This document shows, one piece after another, positions 62,828-64,000 of a stretch of DNA of 64,000 bases. The stretch's first letter is position 1, and the number at the start of each line of letters is the position of its first letter. This DNA comes from Turneriella sp942492915 (GTDB lineage Bacteria > Spirochaetota > Leptospiria > Turneriellales > Turneriellaceae): positions 2,604,001-2,668,000 of the forward strand of contig OW818662.1 of assembly GCA_942492915.1 (NCBI GenBank). The letters are read 5' to 3'. Made by a program: the position numbers and the translations under genes. Below the pieces are notes generated by a model. That model did no database searches. It was given only the letters and a program-made list of their open reading frames with translations, and had not been told where the DNA came from.

Positions 62828-63522
62828 TACTTGAGCGCAGCGAACCTGCCATCGACATAACGCTGCATCGTCTGCATTTGCGCGGGCGTGAGATTATTTT
62901 TTTTACCCACGGCGCTGTTATCTATCTCTGAATGGTTGTGCGCAACAGGCACGCCTGCTTTACGCAGTTCTTCAGCGGTCACTTTGACCGATTTGCTGCC
63001 ACGGTAATACATTACATAGTCGCGATCGTTGACCTCGTCTTTTCCCGTTGCAAGGTTCTTAAATGATATCTTTCCTTCGCAGTGGCAGGTACCTGTGTTA
63101 TTGCCGTCCGTAAACGTGAAGAATTTTGTTCCCCGGACTCCCGCGACGGTGTTCGGTGTGCGCAGGGTAAACTTGCGGTTGCCTTCGAGCGGCTGCACCG
63201 AAGTCCAGGCATTGCCACCCTGCAGGTACACTTGTTTGTCGTCGCCGCTGCGCTCATAGACAAAACGCGTGTTTTGCTGAACTTCCATCGCGGCGCCGGT
63301 CACCTGAAAAAGCACAGTGCTGTTTTCACCGGTAACGATTGTGTCACCTGGGAAAACCTGTTCGTTGGTGCGCGCCGGCCTCGTCTTCTTGCTGCCATCG
63401 GCAGCGATATGTTCGATGAGCGCGTTACCTTTGACGAGACCAATGAGGCCGTCAGTCGTGAGCGGCTCGCGGTTACAGTGTGCGAAAATGCCCAGCGATG
63501 CAAGAGTCAGCAGATATTTCAT
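62827..63522 (-). CDS. FecR-domain lipoprotein
   Basis: A lipobox FAHC follows MKYLLTLASLGI. The FecR-type region reads GLIGLVKGNALIEHIAADG, then FPGDTIVTGENSTVLFQVTGAAMEV and FTLRTPNTVAGVRGTKFFTFTDG. The last part (LTPAQMQTMQRYVDGRF) is helical. In leptospires many such proteins are secreted and not linked to iron sigma factors. Its stop overlaps the tldD start. Confidence 0.83.
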   Translation of the reverse strand: MKYLLTLASLGIFAHCNREPLTTDGLIGLVKGNALIEHIAADGSKKTRPARTNEQVFPGDTIVTGENSTVLFQVTGAAMEVQQNTRFVYERSGDDKQVYLQGGNAWTSVQPLEGNRKFTLRTPNTVAGVRGTKFFTFTDGNNTGTCHCEGKISFKNLATGKDEVNDRDYVMYYRGSKSVKVTAEELRKAGVPVAHNHSEIDNSAVGKKNNLTPAQMQTMQRYVDGRFAALK

Positions 63523-63559
63523 ACATCCGCCTGATGCAAGTCACACCGCTGTCAAGCGA

Positions 63560-64000
63560 TTACAGCATCTTGAAGATGCTCTCGGGAATAAGGTGAGTCC
63601 TTTGAGTAATTTCTGCCGGCAGTTGCGGCATCGAGTCTTCTGTCCACAGCCATGGCCCTAGCACGTTGATAATGGGAGACTCTTCGCCGGCAAGTGCAAG
63701 CTTGAAGCCGTTTGTAATATCTTCGGGCAACGTGGGCCGAAAAGGCACCCCTTTGCTGTACTGCCGGTACATTTCTTCTTCGTTGGCATAATTCATGTCA
63801 TAGAAGAACTGCGGAAATTTTTTACCCGATGCTTTCCATTCAGCCCGCCACTGCGGTTGAAAGCCCGGTTCTTTATTAAAGCGGCGTTGCGCCAGAATCG
63901 CAATGCCGCGCACCGAGTTACTGAGAAACATACCGATGCGTATAATCTGTAACTTTTCAGGATTGCGGAATGCGAGCTCTTCCATGGCAATTTTGGTAAA
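63560..64000 (-). CDS. Unknown protein (partial, N-terminus outside window)
   Basis: The frame is open to the window edge (FTKIAMEELAFRNPEKLQII) and ends PAEITQRTHLIPESIFKML. It is soluble and charged, with Trp and Phe clusters (FQPQWRAEWKASGKKFPQFFYDMNY) and no visible motif. In line with the FecR gene. I do not recognise it. Confidence 0.6.
   Translation of the reverse strand, partial: FTKIAMEELAFRNPEKLQIIRIGMFLSNSVRGIAILAQRRFNKEPGFQPQWRAEWKASGKKFPQFFYDMNYANEEEMYRQYSKGVPFRPTLPEDITNGFKLALAGEESPIINVLGPWLWTEDSMPQLPAEITQRTHLIPESIFKML

Noticed and set aside
1..64000. tRNA or rRNA genes
   Set aside because: No T-loop/acceptor pattern or rRNA-like block was recognised by reading; a covariance search could not be run.

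Overview
This window looks like a chromosomal segment of a diderm spirochaete of the Leptospira/Leptonema/Turneriella type. That assignment is an inference. It rests on many short secreted lipoproteins with permissive lipoboxes (LLYC, LSYC, VIHC, FAHC), on paralogous surface-type lipoproteins with Ig-like, Lcl-type and beta-propeller modules, on outer-membrane barrels, and on a class III cyclase together with a cyclic-nucleotide-binding protein. No rRNA, tRNA, CRISPR array, prophage or intact insertion sequence was seen.

Left part (1-16.2 kb). A cyclic-nucleotide-binding protein (partial) and an Slt-type lytic transglycosylase face away from mltG. A cytochrome c lipoprotein follows, then a plus-strand block of phosphopentomutase-like enzyme, CsgG/TolB-like secreted proteins, a barrel protein, rpsO, pnp and an M16 peptidase. 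rpsO and pnp are separated by a long imperfect stem-loop in the place of the RNase III site known from E. coli. Next come a secreted FGE-like protein, a CsoR-type repressor, argJ and a DUF1566 lipoprotein.

Middle part (16.3-30.3 kb). A minus-strand cluster holds yajQ, a fatty-acid desaturase with a basic tail, a GNAT enzyme and a DsbD-alpha/thioredoxin protein. It is followed by NAD-binding, methyltransferase, patatin and SDR enzymes, an Ala/Lys-rich secreted protein, an amidase, a tandem PPOX protein, a decayed membrane-protein gene, a class III adenylate cyclase, a DUF4833 protein and a quinone-oxidoreductase-like enzyme.

Accessory island (about 30.3-35.6 kb). Two 91-bp direct repeats (A) bound about 5.2 kb carrying an 846-residue beta-propeller lipoprotein, a metzincin-type protease split at an A8 run, and a fragment of an endonuclease/exonuclease/phosphatase gene. 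A second repeat (B) lies beside the 3' ends of the protease and the fragment. This is the most plastic part of the window.

Right part (35.7-64 kb). It holds a three-part desaturase-reductase-ferredoxin fusion, a PF10118 metal-dependent hydrolase, a TetR-controlled ABC efflux operon ending in a membrane protein and a cupin, a fluoride-type CLC antiporter, a seven-repeat lipoprotein, fhs, prfB, an APC permease and an aldo-keto reductase. A coupled plus-strand run then carries a zinc peptidase, an ATP-grasp ligase, leuB, rlmN and an HD-domain protein. The window ends with a frame-broken tldD, a FecR-domain lipoprotein and a partial unknown gene. Overlapping stop/start codons (ATGA, TAATG, TGATG) are common, and several gene ends carry long perfect palindromes that mostly lack a U-tract.
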